A stretch of 64,000 bases of DNA, taken from assembly GCF_000002235.5 (NCBI RefSeq), contig NW_022145607.1, forward strand, positions 31,674,660 to 31,738,659, in the 5' to 3' direction. Shown here in pieces: positions 22,206 to 34,339 of the stretch. This stretch comes from Strongylocentrotus purpuratus (lineage: Eukaryota; Echinodermata; Echinoidea; Camarodonta; Strongylocentrotidae). Below the pieces are notes generated by a model that made no database searches, was not told the origin of the DNA, and saw only the letters and a list, made by a program, of their open reading frames with translations. The translations under genes were made by a program, and so were the position numbers. Numbering within the stretch: position 1 is the first letter of the stretch; every line of letters starts with the position of its first letter.

Positions 22206-22474
22206 CGGAACACTTAGACCCTCTCTAAATTACATTCGAAATTGACATGAAACAGATAAGAAACACAACAACTTTTAAATCATGACCATTATTTGAATAA
22301 TTGATGAATATTTAGTTTAATTTTTTTCTCCACGCCGGAGTTTCGGGTAAAAAATGGATAAGAAAGTAGAATCTAACAGTTAGACCTAGATAATCTAGAC
22401 CATGTATGATGTAGACTAACTGTTACTGTTACTGTTAGACCTACACGACTAGCGCCGACTTTTGATAATGAATT

Positions 22475-22498
22475 GACTCTAGATCTAGATCTAGAGTC
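22475..22498. repeat. 24-bp perfect palindrome
   Basis: GACTCTAGATCT followed by its exact reverse complement; contains three TCTAGA/AGATCT overlaps. The 22380-22440 region nearby is rich in CTAG and ACTGTTA words. Confidence 0.9.
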
Positions 22499-23107
22499 TA
22501 CTGATTGGCATGGCTGCATCTTGATTTTTGTAATCATTATGAATTAGGTGTGTTTGATTGCAAAATAAGCTAAGTATCATGAATCAAACCCAATTTAGGA
22601 TCTAGAAACAACCGAAAGCGGAAATACAACACAGAAATGCAAGTGTGGGACTTGGCTCGCTGGCGCAGTAGAACCGGGAGCTCGGCTTTTCAAACACTTA
22701 AATGCTACACTAACAGTTACAACGACTGTTGCAAAATGAATAGATATAACAAAAAAGTATTTAAAAATCACTATAGTTATTTTAAGTTTGATAAAAACAT
22801 GTCTTACCGGTCTGAAGAAATGTTGTAACCAGCACTGGAAGAGAAAAATCTCAACTCAAGCCAGGTAGATATTCGCGCTGTAGATTCGAATGACGCTCAC
22901 ACGACATGACAGCGAGCGCCCGGAGAGGGCGCGTCTAGCGAGTTGCCTATGTGGCGTCCCATGGGATTTGTGAGGATTTGTGCGCTACGTAAACAATTGC
23001 ATGAGTGCGGCATTCACCGACTGTGACCCAGGTGCCCTCTCCCCCGTGCATTTGAATACAAATTTGCGCTACGGATCCTCGATTGAATGCGATACGGAAA
23101 CAAAAAT

Positions 23108-23198
23108 CGTCTCTCTCTCTCTCTCTCTCTCTCCCTCTCTCTATCTCTCTCTCTCTCTCTCTCCCTCCCCCTCCCTCCCTCCCTCCCTCTCTCTCTCA
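23108..23198. repeat. (CT)n microsatellite with CCCT variants
   Basis: About 90 bp of almost pure pyrimidine; the overlapping Ser/Leu-rich and Arg/Glu-rich ORFs are artefacts of it. Confidence 0.95.
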
Positions 23199-24410
23199 AC
23201 ACAAGATCAAAAGTCCACACCTATTTAGCACACCCAATGGCATACAAATGAAAGACTATCAACCGGGCAACCTTTTACAGAATTAGGGGGAGTTCTGTAT
23301 AGCTTTGACAAAGAACTTACATTTGTAAATCACATGGTTTGGCCAATTAGTTCATACACCTTAATTTGCCTGTCAATCTGTATTACAAGTGATTCCATAT
23401 ACTCCCTTTTGACCCTGCAGGGCTTTCGGTGAAAATAATAGAACTTGTCATAATCAAATTTTATGAATCACTAACCATAAAGAGGGATGATGAAGACAAA
23501 GTAAAAAGCTCAGTCATTGCACAGTTCATATTTTGAGATTGCGTAAATTCTGTCTGCTTTAAAATAGAGTTATCAGGTTGAAAAGTTGACAAGCCATTTA
23601 TTTGATTTTGTTTAATCTTACAAAAATAGAGTTTTCAGTTTAAGAATGCATTTCTTTCATTCTGTTTTATGTAAAAGTAAAGTTATTGGTTATTACTTTG
23701 CAAAGGCATTTCTTTGATATTGTTCCACAAAAATAGAGTTAGTTGTTTCTGAAAGCATTTCTTTCACTTCTTTTGCATTTCTTATATTTTACATACTGAT
23801 GATTTACTTTTTAAAATGCTTTGTCTAGTCAATGTCATGTGGGACAAGTCTGGCATCGAATCCATAAAGAATGAGCTATCTCATGCTTATAATTTTGTAA
23901 TGCTATTATTAAGAAAATTTTGGACAGTTGACACATCAGTCATCAAGTCCAATAATCTTCCAGAATCTTCATGAGGAAAACCAAAGGAATTTCTAGAAGA
24001 TTAGAATGATCTTTTACAAGATGAAAATGAAGTATAAGCCAGAAAGTAGAGGGTGAGATTTTAGAATTAATGAAGCATGTAATATTTTTGAGTTTTTTCA
24101 GACAGCTGACATCATATGTTACAAAAAAGTATTAACATGTTATCTTCTTTAATAGCAAAAGGACAAGGCCATGACATAAAGAAATAAAATATGTTGGGCT
24201 CTGCTTAAAAGATTGTGCTACTGAGTTTTAAAACTTAGTGCACATGATGATGACTATTCATTCCAAATGTTTTATTTTATTTTGTCTTAAAAGCTGGCAA
24301 ATAAAAAGAAAGTTTGTTTGTTTTCTTCTTTATTAAAGATCCAAGAATGGCAAATTAGACAAGCTATTTTAAAGAGGATTCATTTCATCAATGATATTGT
24401 CTGTTCGGAG

Positions 24411-24674
24411 CCAGAAGGGTGTTAACTAGGCTCTTTCAGATATGATGCAAAACTGCAGCGTTTGTTTTAATGGTGACTAAAAGTGTCAACACTTCACATT
24501 TGTGTATCTTATAACACAGAGCTCAGTCAATACGTGCACGCAGTTGCCATTCACTTTACATGTAAACAAAAAAATCTGCAGCGGCTTTTTTTGCGGCAGT
24601 TTAACATGGTTTACTACACCATATCTGAGCAAGCCTTTAGGGTATATGATTTATCGCCCTTCTGGCTCCAAACA
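24411..24674. mobile_element. Short element bounded by inverted GGAGCCAGAAGGG
   Basis: GGAGCCAGAAGGGTG at 24411 and CGCCCTTCTGGCTCC ending at 24674 are inverted copies. The inner 235 bp is single-copy within this window. It belongs to the dispersed GAGCCAGAAGG motif set. Confidence 0.5.
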
Positions 24675-25147
24675 AACGATATTAGGGTTAACAGGGTTGT
24701 AATGGATTTTTAGGTCAGGTTTAGGTCAGGTTTAGGGTAGGGATTAATTCAGGCATAGAGTCAAGAATCTGATTGGTATTGAACATTGACCATGAAGCGA
24801 TTGTCATATGACTCCTATTACCACCTGAGAGATTGGTGGAAAGGGAGAGCTAGGAAGAAGAGCTAGAGAGGATGGGGATGGGAAATTACTGCCAGTATAG
24901 CATATGGACACCAAGTACTTTAGAGTAGGTACATCCATGACCGATGAACTATACCTTGTTGTCTTTGGGCATTAATTTCCTCTGTAGTTCATTCAAAGGA
25001 GAGTTTCCAGGATTTTGTTCCAGACAGAGGATAGGTTTGAAGCGGTTCTACAGCTGTGCTGCAACTTCAACTAGAGTAAATACTACTTTACTGGGAACAC
25101 ATTTCATTTCCTTTGATATTTTGTATAAATAAAACATCCCTAGACCA

Positions 25148-25365
25148 CAAAGAGGCACAGTGGCTTATAGTGGTAGAGCAGTGGTCTTGTAACTGGAAGG
25201 TCCTGGGTTCGAAACCAAGTCAATGGGCTTGTGCCCTGTGCTTGTGTCCTTTGGTAGGCACTAATCATCATTACCGAGTCCCTCAGATAGGACTTTAAAG
25301 CTGTCAGTCCTATGGTTGCTTACTTACAAGCATATACATGCTTTCTTAGCAGTCAGGTAAAACGA
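25148..25365 (+). mobile_element. tRNA-derived SINE, family A, copy 1
   Basis: Pol III box A-like TAGTGGTAGAGCAGTGG and box B-like GGGTTCGAAACC, followed by a body: ACCAAGTCAATG.GC..GTGCCC, CTTTGGTAGG, CCGAGTCCCT, GTCAGTCC, TTGCTTACTTACAAGCA, TTCTTAGCAGTCAGG. Copy 2 is at 63130-63345. The head is tRNA-like but no full cloverleaf tRNA gene is claimed. Confidence 0.85.
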
Positions 25366-25788
25366 TCATCAACAGACTTTTTTTGAATCCCTTTGACATT
25401 CTTTCTATACAGGTTAGTCTCTATTATTCTGACAACCGCATCTGGAACATGGATCTGGAACTCCCACTGGAAACTGTCCTTTTAAATGAACCACAAAGGA
25501 AATGCCCAAAGACAACAAGGAAGCCCATTGGTTATGACTCTACTCTGAAGTACTTTCAGTGTCCAAATACTGTATTGTGATCAATGATTTATTTCCCATG
25601 GAGCTAGCTTCAAAATGATTTTCCCATGGTTTTGCATTTGAACTTTGAAGTTTTGACATTTTCAGACTAAATGAATTTTTAAGGTGACAGTTATGTCAAG
25701 GACTGCACTGCATACAGCTCCATGGCTAAAACAGACACAATTATACTAGCATCAGGGCAGATATAGCTGCCATTTTCCTGATGGTGAA

Positions 25789-25870
25789 TTAACCCTATGC
25801 TTCCTGGGACCGAGTGGTCCCTGTGTTAAGCCTATGGGAATTAGATAATTCAGTAGTCAGTGGGTTGCAA
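25789..25870. mobile_element. TTAACCC-type mini-element, copy related to 47.3 kb
   Basis: TTAACCCTATGCTTCCTGGG, then GGTCCCTGTGTTAAG, ATGGGAAT.AGATAATTCAG and TAGTCAGTGGGTT. A sister copy is at 47321-47400 (~85% by eye). The right end is a weak inverse of the left (AACCC.TTG). Confidence 0.5.
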
Positions 25871-26030
25871 ATCATACAAAGCAGCTTGTATTTTCTACCG
25901 AGAGGGAGAAGGGTTAAACTTCATATACACTTCCATAGAGTTAACACCTTTCTGGCTCTCAACAGAAGATATGTTTGTTTATTTCCATGGAAGCTATGTT
26001 TGGTGAAGATTTTTTTTCTTACCTTTTTCA

Positions 26031-26111
26031 TACCGTAAATCTCCGTGTATAAGGCGCACTTTTTTGCCGCCGAAAAAATTTGAAAGTCGGGGGTGCGTCT
26101 TATACACAGGT

Positions 26112-26143
<32 letters not shown>

Positions 26144-26562
26144 AGTTTTGATTTATGGCGCTATGCCAGGCAGTGTCTCCTATGTTTTCTATAACAAATG
26201 GTGTACCACAAGGTTCTATCCTAGGTACTCCATTATTAGAAGGATAGAGGATGCTATTCATATCATGCATGACTATTATATGTTTGGCATAGAACACAGT
26301 GCTTCTGCTAGGTGATGTGATGAGGCTGGTGTGGGACACTTGGTATCATGAAGCCTTAGACTGTTGTTACTATTATTTGTGACAAGTTCACAACTTCAAC
26401 TGCATCTCGATGTAAAATGAAGGCCCTTCCCCGCGTGGGTTTTCGGCAACAAAACAACAACAACAACAAAACAAAAAACAATTCTTTTTTTCTTTTTTTT
26501 TGCCCCCAAAATAGGGGTGTGCCTTATACACAGGTGCGCCTTATACACAGAGATTTACGGTA
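26031..26562. mobile_element. TIR element, ~528 bp, TA target site
   Basis: TA, then CCGTAAATCTCCGTGTATAA and GGCGCAC; the right end is the inverse (GTGCGCC, TTATACACAGAGATTTACGG), then TA. A second CTTATACACAGGT word follows just inside each end. Interior: T-run, CAACAACAAC microsatellite, no transposase. The ACCGTA..TATAAG.CGCAC end type is widespread in animal DNA transposons. Confidence 0.8.
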
Positions 26563-27188
26563 CTTCTCATAAAAGCACCAAACAGCCACTACTATCAACA
26601 TCATTACTCCAAAATTTCATATCAAATAATCAAAATTTGTTAGGTACACAAAATCAGAGAAAGAATAACAAACTATAAAACTATAAACTTTTGCAGCATT
26701 CATATGTTTCATAATATGAGAATGATAGCCGTTTGTACAAAAACAACAGCATTTATTCATGAATTGCAATAAGTCACATATGAGTTGTAATTCAATTTTT
26801 CAGCATACGACATTTGCGAATATGAATCACAATCAAAAAAAGTTTCATGCATGCCTTTTATTTTCCTTCTTTTTCTCTATCAGTAGTTTGAAGTTAGTCA
26901 CATCAAGGATATACTCCTTGGTCATATGATGCTTGTGCTCTTTGTTTGCACATGTATAGCCATAGGCAACTGCATCATTGTGGTCAACAAATCCCAGAGA
27001 GGTATAGAGGAAACCTTTACCGTGCAGGACACACTTCAAGGATCAAATACATGTATATATATCTTTGACCCATTTAGGGAGAGTAAAATCGAGAGACAGA
27101 CTGACACTTCCGTCTCCTCAATGACACCGGGCCACACTGAGGAAGCTAAGGAGTGTGTGACACATCACCATGCCATGCCCCGCTCCTC

Positions 27189-27522
27189 GTCAATGGACGC
27201 AAATATACCGTTGATACTCCCGCCAATTTCCTGCATGGACTTTTAAAGACAAAGTTAAAAACTGATGATCGATGCTCCACACATAATAATTTGCCATTGT
27301 TCTTTTTTATTAGTATAATCCGGAGAACCAAAAACTGAATAATGTTGTTTGTCAATGGACGCAAGTATACCGTTAATACTCCAGTCAATTTCCTGCATGG
27401 TCATTTGAAGATGAAGTTGAATACTGATGATCGATGCTACACAGAAATTTGCCATTGTTCTGTTTATTATAATAAGCTATATAGCAGAACCAAAAACTCA
27501 ATAATGTTGTTTGTGAGCTTGC
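27189..27522. repeat. Two-copy tandem duplication, ~163-bp unit
   Basis: GTCAATGGACGCAA.TATACC starts at 27189 and 27352. Shared blocks are CAATTTCCTGCATGG, ACTGATGATCGATGCT.CAC, TTTGCCATTGTTCT, and AACCAAAAACT.AATAATG. Confidence 0.9.
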
Positions 27523-28059
27523 ATTGTTGTCTCTTTCTGATTATGAAGCTAGACTATTCTAACAAATGACTTGCAGTGCAGGTACGTTGTTCATCTTTTT
27601 TTGTTATTGTTTTGTTTTAAGTTGTTGTCTAAAAAATGGCAATATGCATGTGAAAGTTCAACTTACAAAAACATCAGAAAGAACTGTACTGAATGCCTGG
27701 CTGTTAGGCCATTAAAAAAAATATACATGGTTGGCGTCCCCGCTCGCTTCCTTCTTGGGGGCCGCCTCCTATTTTTTATTTTTTTTATTTTTTAAAGAAA
27801 AAAACATGAAAAACACTGCCAAAATGGGTCTATTTATGATTTTAAAAAAAAAAGAAAAAAAGAATGTTGGCGGCCGTCTTGAAAAATAGCCCGACTGTCA
27901 GGGAAAATGTACCAAGCGGCCATTTTGAGCGGCCATTTTGAAAGAAAAAAAAAGAAGAAAAAAAGGGCCTCCTCCTTCCTATTTTTCGGAAAAAACAGGA
28001 CGCTAAACATGTTTTTTTATTTTTTATTTGGCCTTAGAAGTACTTTAAAATTCATGTAA

Positions 28060-28098
28060 TATATTTGATTTGATTTGATTTGATTTGATTTGATTTAT
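28060..28098. repeat. (TTTGA)n pentanucleotide repeat
   Basis: About seven consecutive copies. Confidence 0.95.
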
Positions 28099-28805
28099 AT
28101 ATTTCTGTTTGATTTTCTTTTTCTTTTGCATTTTTACAAGTACAGTATATAACAAACGAACATTGCAAATTTACACATGACAAAAGAATATATGTAGAAT
28201 AAAGGAAGGCTGGCTGTAACTAATCAAAAACATCAAACATGGGAAATTATAATTCACCTTAACCTGAACTCGAAGTTCACTTTAATTCAGCCAATCTTTT
28301 TTCGGCATGGCCATGTTTTGGCATGGAAGGGAGCCTGTGCGTCAATGGGGTTTAAAATGGGAGTAGAATGGTGGGATGCGTACAAATTTCCTGTATTGTC
28401 TGTCACTAGGTGTACGACGGTCACAACCTGGGGATTTCCGATCATTCTAATTCTGGCAGGAATGATTATACTTATAGGTCAGGATATCTGAGGCATTCGC
28501 CGTGTTAAGAGATAATGGATGTAGAAATGTCCCTGCCTGGTAATTTCCTCTACCTTCATTTTCGATATCCTCCTTGTCCCTCTTCCTTATCTCTGTCTCT
28601 TCTCTCCTCTGTTCCTCCTCTTTGATTCTTTGTTTTCCTTGATATTGTCTTTATTTCTGTTCCCTTATTTACTCTATTAATTTCTCTCTTCAATTGTTGG
28701 TAACTTTTTCTTTCCTGTTTCTTTCTCCTTCCGTATTTTGGATTTAACAGACAAGTATCAATAAGACATGATCACTTTACTCCTAGGGGCCAAGCTATGA
28801 CAACT

Positions 28806-29060
28806 TCATCCGGGCATGGTGGCTCAGCGGTTAGAGCGCCCGCCTAATGAACGGGAGGTCGTGGGTTCAAACCTCGGCCGAGTCATACCAAAGACTTATA
28901 ACAATGGGACCTTCTGCCTTCTAGCTAGGCGCTCAGCATATTAGATTGGAGAAGGGTAGTAATAACATATTATGTTATGCAGGGCCCGCTGGAAGAGCAG
29001 TTTCATAACTGAAGTGGCTACCCTGGGTAAATAAAACATTATTATTATTATTATTATTAT
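28806..29060 (+). mobile_element. tRNA-derived SINE with ATT tail, family B
   Basis: The head matches a tRNA: box A TGGCTCAGCGGTTAGAGCG, anticodon-arm-like CCCGCCTAATGAACGGGAGG, box B GGGTTCAAACCTCGG. A body follows (ATACCAAAGACTTATAAC, ACCCTGGGTAAATAAAAC) and the tail is an (ATT)7 run at 29039-29060. Probably an Ile- or Ala-type tRNA ancestor, but the anticodon stem has a mismatch, so a functional tRNA gene is unlikely. Confidence 0.85.
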
Positions 29061-29137
29061 CCAAAAGACTCAATTCAGTTTAGAATTATCTTTTACTATC
29101 CACTCTCTCTTCTATACTTCTTTTGATTTTCACATTC

Positions 29138-29260
29138 CAGCCCGGCACTAATGTCCTTTGACAAGACATTAATCTACATTTGCCACTCTCTAACCAGGTG
29201 TAAATGGGTACCTGGACACTGCTGGGCCAATACCAATTGCACAACCCTCAGAAAGAACGA
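29138..29260 (+). mobile_element. SINE central-domain fragment
   Basis: GCACTAATGTCCTTTGACAA, GACATTAATCTACATTTGCC, AC.CTC, CCAGGTGTAAATGGGTACC. The same domain is in the full SINE at 45.3-45.6 kb (minus). The tRNA head is absent here. Confidence 0.75.
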
Positions 29261-29639
29261 CATCAATGCTTCTCTGCGGATATTTTCATTTCTTTATTTC
29301 AAAATTATAGATCTCTTACTTTCGGCTATACCGCTCCAAATACTTCACAAAATTGTCTCCTCGAACTCAAAACATCTCAAAAGATGTTTTTATTAAGATT
29401 TTTGAGAGTGATCTTCAGAAAAGGATGAGAGGCTGGTCAATTGTCATTTCTTTCATCAACCATCAAGTTCACTTTCGATCGCAACTCTTGATAAAACTTG
29501 GCAGTACTCTAGAGGATCTATTTAACTACACAGGTTTCCTCTTCAGTCTGCAATTCCCTCTCTCGTTCTGTTGGCCTTCTTCCAAATGTGTAACATGTCA
29601 CCTTGTCCTAATTGTGGCACTTCATTCCTTTTCCTTTTT

Positions 29640-29835
29640 GAATTTTTTTTGACACCACTTTACTTTGAACATTTCCTTTTCCTTTAAAAAAAAAGAAGTT
29701 TTGACACCATTATACTTTGAACATTTCCTTAATCTTTTGTTTTTCAAAGTTTTGACACCACTCTACTTGGAAACTTCCCTTTCTTTTTGTTATAGTTTTG
29801 ACACCACTATACTTTGAACACTCCCCTTTCTAGTG
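29640..29835. repeat. Four-unit tandem repeat, ~55-60 bp
   Basis: TTTTGACACCA(C/T)T.TACTTTGAACATTTCC-like units begin near 29648, 29699, 29750 and 29795, each followed by a T-rich spacer. Confidence 0.85.
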
Positions 29836-30282
29836 CTGTAAAAGCAGATACGTTTTTTGAATTTAGTGAGTGGTTTAGATTTGCCAGTTTTTGTGCTGCA
29901 AAATACTTCAATCAAACTGAAAGAACACTATTTTTTGTGTGCAATTCTCAGAAACTTCTTTCTGCAAAATTGCCATCATTTACCTTTCGAAAAAGTTTCA
30001 TGTTGTGAGTTTGCTTTTGTTTTTATAATAAATGTACTGTGTGAAATGATCCTGCATGTCATGATGAAAACCATATCAAAAGCTAATTAAGCTTGGTAGC
30101 CATGGCCATCCACTCATACTGAAATATTTATTTTCTCATTTTCCCCCAGTGCTGTTCGGACTATGCACAAAAAAGCATTTTCACATAACAACACAAAACA
30201 TTGTGGACCTGCTGAATACAATAGAGGTGGAGATAATTAATGAAATAGGTTTTATAGGTACTAACTTTGTCTCCAAAACTTG

Positions 30283-30460
30283 TATAAATATAAATAAACA
30301 TAAATAAACATAAATAAACATAAATAAACATAAATGAATGAATAAGTGAATGGATGAATGAATGGGTGGATGAATGAATGATTTAATAATTGAATGAATG
30401 GAATAAATAAATGAATGGATGAATGAATGTATTTATATCAATTAATCAATCAATCAACTG
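30283..30460. repeat. (ATAAACATAA)n then (GAAT)n minisatellite
   Basis: Five TAAATAAACA units followed by ~100 bp of degenerate GAATGAATG/GGATGAAT. Confidence 0.9.
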
Positions 30461-30469
30461 AAAACAAGG

Positions 30470-32735
30470 GGGCAAGGTAAGGGTTCAGCTCTGAACATGT
30501 TCCATATCAAACACTGCTCATAAACTTGATCTGGTATTAATAACAAATTGTGGGCTGAATCAATCAACCAGTTTGTATAATTATCAAGATGTCTCCTTGA
30601 CCAATTAGCAGCTAGCATTTAATAAGGATGAGGACCAGGCTACTCAGATATTAACAGGAAGCAAATGTTTCCAAGAAATGCAGTGGTTCAAACTTGGTGA
30701 GATTCCAGAGTATTCTACATGGACACTGTATTGGTAACATTTCCAAGAAATACAGTACTTTTATCTATTACATGAAAACAAATTCTCTAATATAATTGTA
30801 AACAAAAAATTATCAGAGTGGACACTTGAGTGAAGGTTTCTACACAATGTTCCTCTCAGAATAATAGTCAGGCTATAAAAAGGCCATCTGAGAGAAGAAA
30901 AATGTAAGTAGTCCTTATACAGGTTAGCCTTTCTAGACATGTCAGGTCCCAGTATCATTAGTGTAACATGCAAAGGGGACGCCATATACAGGTAACTTCA
31001 AGGTATGGTCATTACAACAGTTAATATTTCCAATTGCTCGCTTTACTGTTTTTCTTTACTGCTTTAATCTAAAACATTAATGGCCTGCACTGGACTTGAT
31101 CCTATACTTCTGGCCAATCATCAAGATTTGAGGATAATTACATCCATTCAGATTTTGAGACTGATTCTGAAAGGGAAACTATCTAGTAGCAGATATGATA
31201 TCTGATTTCAGCCCAATTAACTTTTAATTTCTGGCCGATGCTTCATGGTCATTACACTTCCTTAGGTCTTCAAATTTTCCCTCAAGAAATTGACTTTCCT
31301 TAATTAGACAAGGTAACTGACTTTCTTGACATGATTATTTTTGTCCAAGGATTAAAAATAGTAGTATTTACTGCAGGCAAGAACATTAAAAACTTGTCTT
31401 ATCTGGGAGAGAATATGATTACTGATATTTTGAGTGAGGTCAAGTGTATGTGACGTCATAAATTCAGCACTGGGGACTTAATTTATATTTAAAAAAGTTT
31501 AAATTTGGAAATAAAAATAGTTATGATGCATATTATTCAGCATCAGAGGGTTAATGTCTGATTTGGGGAAACTTTTCATGATCTAAATAAAACAATCACT
31601 GGTTTTTAATACTAACAAATTTAACTTTGTGGATGTTTCTTTCCTGGGGACCTAGTGACAAATCATTCCATTAACCTATTATTGAGGAATGAACTACAAT
31701 ATACTTGGAATCCAGTCTGCATACATTACTTGTTGTTTTGTTGGGCAAGCTTTTGGTTTATCAAGAACAACCTATGTTTGAAAAGTATGCATCAATTTTA
31801 AATATGTAACATAGTAAAGCGGTCTATATTACACTATTTCTCACTTCAAATGAAATAGTTAAGCACAAATTTTGTTGCTATTTAAGCTAAACAGGTTTTC
31901 TTTAAACTCAAAAATATATTTCACTCTAGTTAGTTATGAAGGTTCACTACAAAGTATAGAAAAGTGATTGCAGGAACAGGTATTGTTTTGGCTGGGTTGA
32001 GAAAGGAAAACATTAAGATTGCGTGCAAGACAGGTTTCATATCAAATTTCAGCTAGTGGTTTCCTTTCCTGTTGTCTGAAGAAGTAATATTGATCTGATC
32101 ATTCCAGGAAAATAAAGTTCATATTAGGACACAGATTTACGACTATAAGTAGATAAAAAAATAAAAAATCTGTAAATCTGTAACAACAGGAATAAAAGGA
32201 GAAATATGAAAATGGAAGAGAGACTAACAGGGAAACTGGCTAGTGAAATTAAGTACACTTTCAAAAGTGTACTCCATTTCAAAATATATATTAAAAGCAT
32301 CTACAAAAATAATTTAGATATTAGATTCCACATAAAGTGTTGACAAACCACCAAACAAAAATCAATGTTTTTTTAAGTTCATAACAAGATATCAATAATT
32401 CTATCCTACACCAAAAAGTTGGATTTTTGTTTTGTTTTGTTTTTCTTAAGAGGTGGAGCATCGTTTTAACAAATCAGTGGTGAAAAGACCACTATCGAAA
32501 TTCCCTAACATTTCCCTTTGTTTTTGTATTCCCTACATATACAGATACCAACTATATATGTGATTGATCAGTTCTTTTGGACACGATTCAGCCTCAATTT
32601 TTCTGCTGAGCCTGAGTCATCCATGATGGCAAGTTACAATGTACATGTAGTTAGTTCAGATTATAATTCTTATTCCCAACTTGCTTTTTGTCTACACATA
32701 CAATGAGAATTATGCTGTTTGGAGCCAAGGGGCGT
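30470..32735. other. No recognisable gene or repeat
   Basis: Apparently single-copy AT-rich DNA; no exon-like open frame with splice sites was found. Confidence 0.5.
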
Positions 32736-32740
32736 TATAC

Positions 32741-32894
32741 AGTCAAACCTGTCTATAGTGACTGCCCAAGGGAAACACAAAAAGTGGTCTTTGTAGACAG
32801 GTTCCTTCAGCGCATGTTTCATTGAGAAACCATTTTCAAGGGAAACAAAAAATGTGGTCTTTGTAGACAGGTGGTCACTAAAGCAGGTTTGACT
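32741..32894. mobile_element. Short TIR element with AGTCAAACCTG ends
   Basis: Left end AGTCAAACCTGTCTATAGTG, right end CACTAAAGCAGGTTTGACT. Two internal copies of AGTGGTCTTTGTAGACAGGT type. A related, more decayed copy is at 59914-60040. Directly preceded by a GGAGCCAAGGGGCGTTATA motif. Confidence 0.7.
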
Positions 32895-33859
32895 GAATGA
32901 CTCTATATTAAAGTTTAAACTTATAATACCCTTCTGTCTCTAAATTTTACACACACTAGTTCTCCCCTTCTGTTGTCTTCTAAGCAGTTAACTGTGAGGC
33001 TCCCCACTGGCCACATAACTGTCCCCACATGGGATAGCTGCAATTGAGGCTAAAGTAAGATGTCTGAAGATCAAGTGTGTCCAATATGAATACCCAGAGG
33101 CTCATCCAATCCTACCACACAGGCAGGGTGTGATGTTGAGAGTTCACTTGATTGATATGAGTAACATTCTCAAGTCCATGTTCAATGAGTCACGATGTGG
33201 TGGGGATACGTGTTGGTTTATAGTGGGGTGATACAGAGAGATGTAAAGATACGCCTACAGGTGTCTAGGTGTGAACTGAGCTTGGCTACTACTGCTATGC
33301 CTGTCTGACACACCATTGACGCTCCGTTCACATGATGCACAGAAAAACAGCACATCCTAAGAGCTGGACCCAATGCATGCCCATTGATAAGGCACTGCAT
33401 GTATCAAAGCATAGAATCCTTGCAAATGTTAGTTCCCTATAGTATTGAATGCAATATGTAGCTTTTAATCCGCTGGGAAGTCTAATCATTTTTGCCAACA
33501 TCCCATTGCAACACGTGTTGATTTTATAACACACTTTTCAATGGGGCACCAGAGAATTTAGGCTTACCCTTACAAAGTTTTGTAATTATTTAAGCATATG
33601 AAAATTGATGTGTCCTAATTTTGTTTCTTGAGAATGTAACTTATTGAAGATTACACATAGAAGTTTTCAACAAATGCCCTTATCCGGTCCATCTTTCATT
33701 CTTGAGTTTAAATAAAGCAGAAAAAAAAAATGACAAGGGATATGACTAATTTAGTTGTTAACTATGGTTACATAGTATCTCATATGTGGTAGGGTGATAT
33801 ACGCTTCAGTTCGCTGCAGTGACCCAGAAAGGTGTTAATTGACAGCACCTTCAGGCCTA

Positions 33860-33926
33860 AGTAACACCCTTCTGGCTCTCAACAGATGATACCCTCTGCT
33901 GAAAGCCAGAAAGGCGATAACCCATT
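33860..33926. repeat. Hairpin of two inverted GAGCCAGAAGG motifs
   Basis: TAACACCCTTCTGGCTCTCA and its inverse partner (TGAAAGCCAGAAAGGCGATA) lie about 10-15 bp apart, with ACAGA/TCTG extending the arms. Confidence 0.7.
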
Positions 33927-34029
33927 GTCTACTGCATTCTTTCATTCCTGTGTGCCCTTAATTAATACAGGTACGACCCGGTTACAGATCGTACACACCA
34001 AATTAACCAATATCACTCACAGCAGTGCC

Positions 34030-34312
34030 TTAACAGCTATTCTTCTTCTTTATGTGCCATGTCCTGAGACATTGGCGACCATGGAATGCCATAACCCTCT
34101 GTCCCATATTCTATGAAGTGATCTCCCTGAGATCAATTCCACTTTCAGAAATCCTACTCCTTAAGCTACTCATCCACAGAATCCTCCTGCTACCCCTACT
34201 CCTAGCTCCTCCCCTCGATTCTTCCAGTCAGCTAGTGCAAGATTTTCCAAACCATTCTTTCGATTAACGTGACCCAAGAAGCTCAGCTGTCGACCTCTTA
34301 TATTAACAGCTA
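34030..34312 (-). mobile_element. 5'-truncated LINE copy with 10-bp target duplication
   Basis: 34040-34302 (minus) is homologous to the 3' end of the LINE at 11-13.5 kb: LSFLGHVNRKNGLENLALAD in one frame, ATATGGGACAGAGG, CATGGTCGCCAATGTCTCAG, and a terminal (GAA)3 tail. It is flanked by TTAACAGCTA at 34030-34039 and 34303-34312, a perfect duplication. At the position of the TGA in the longer copy this one has CGA. Confidence 0.9.
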
Positions 34313-34339
34313 CAGACACACCAAATACATATTTCCTAC

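Noticed and set aside
28806..28880. Functional tRNA gene
   Set aside because: The head is tRNA-like, but the anticodon arm mismatches and the SINE body and ATT tail follow directly.
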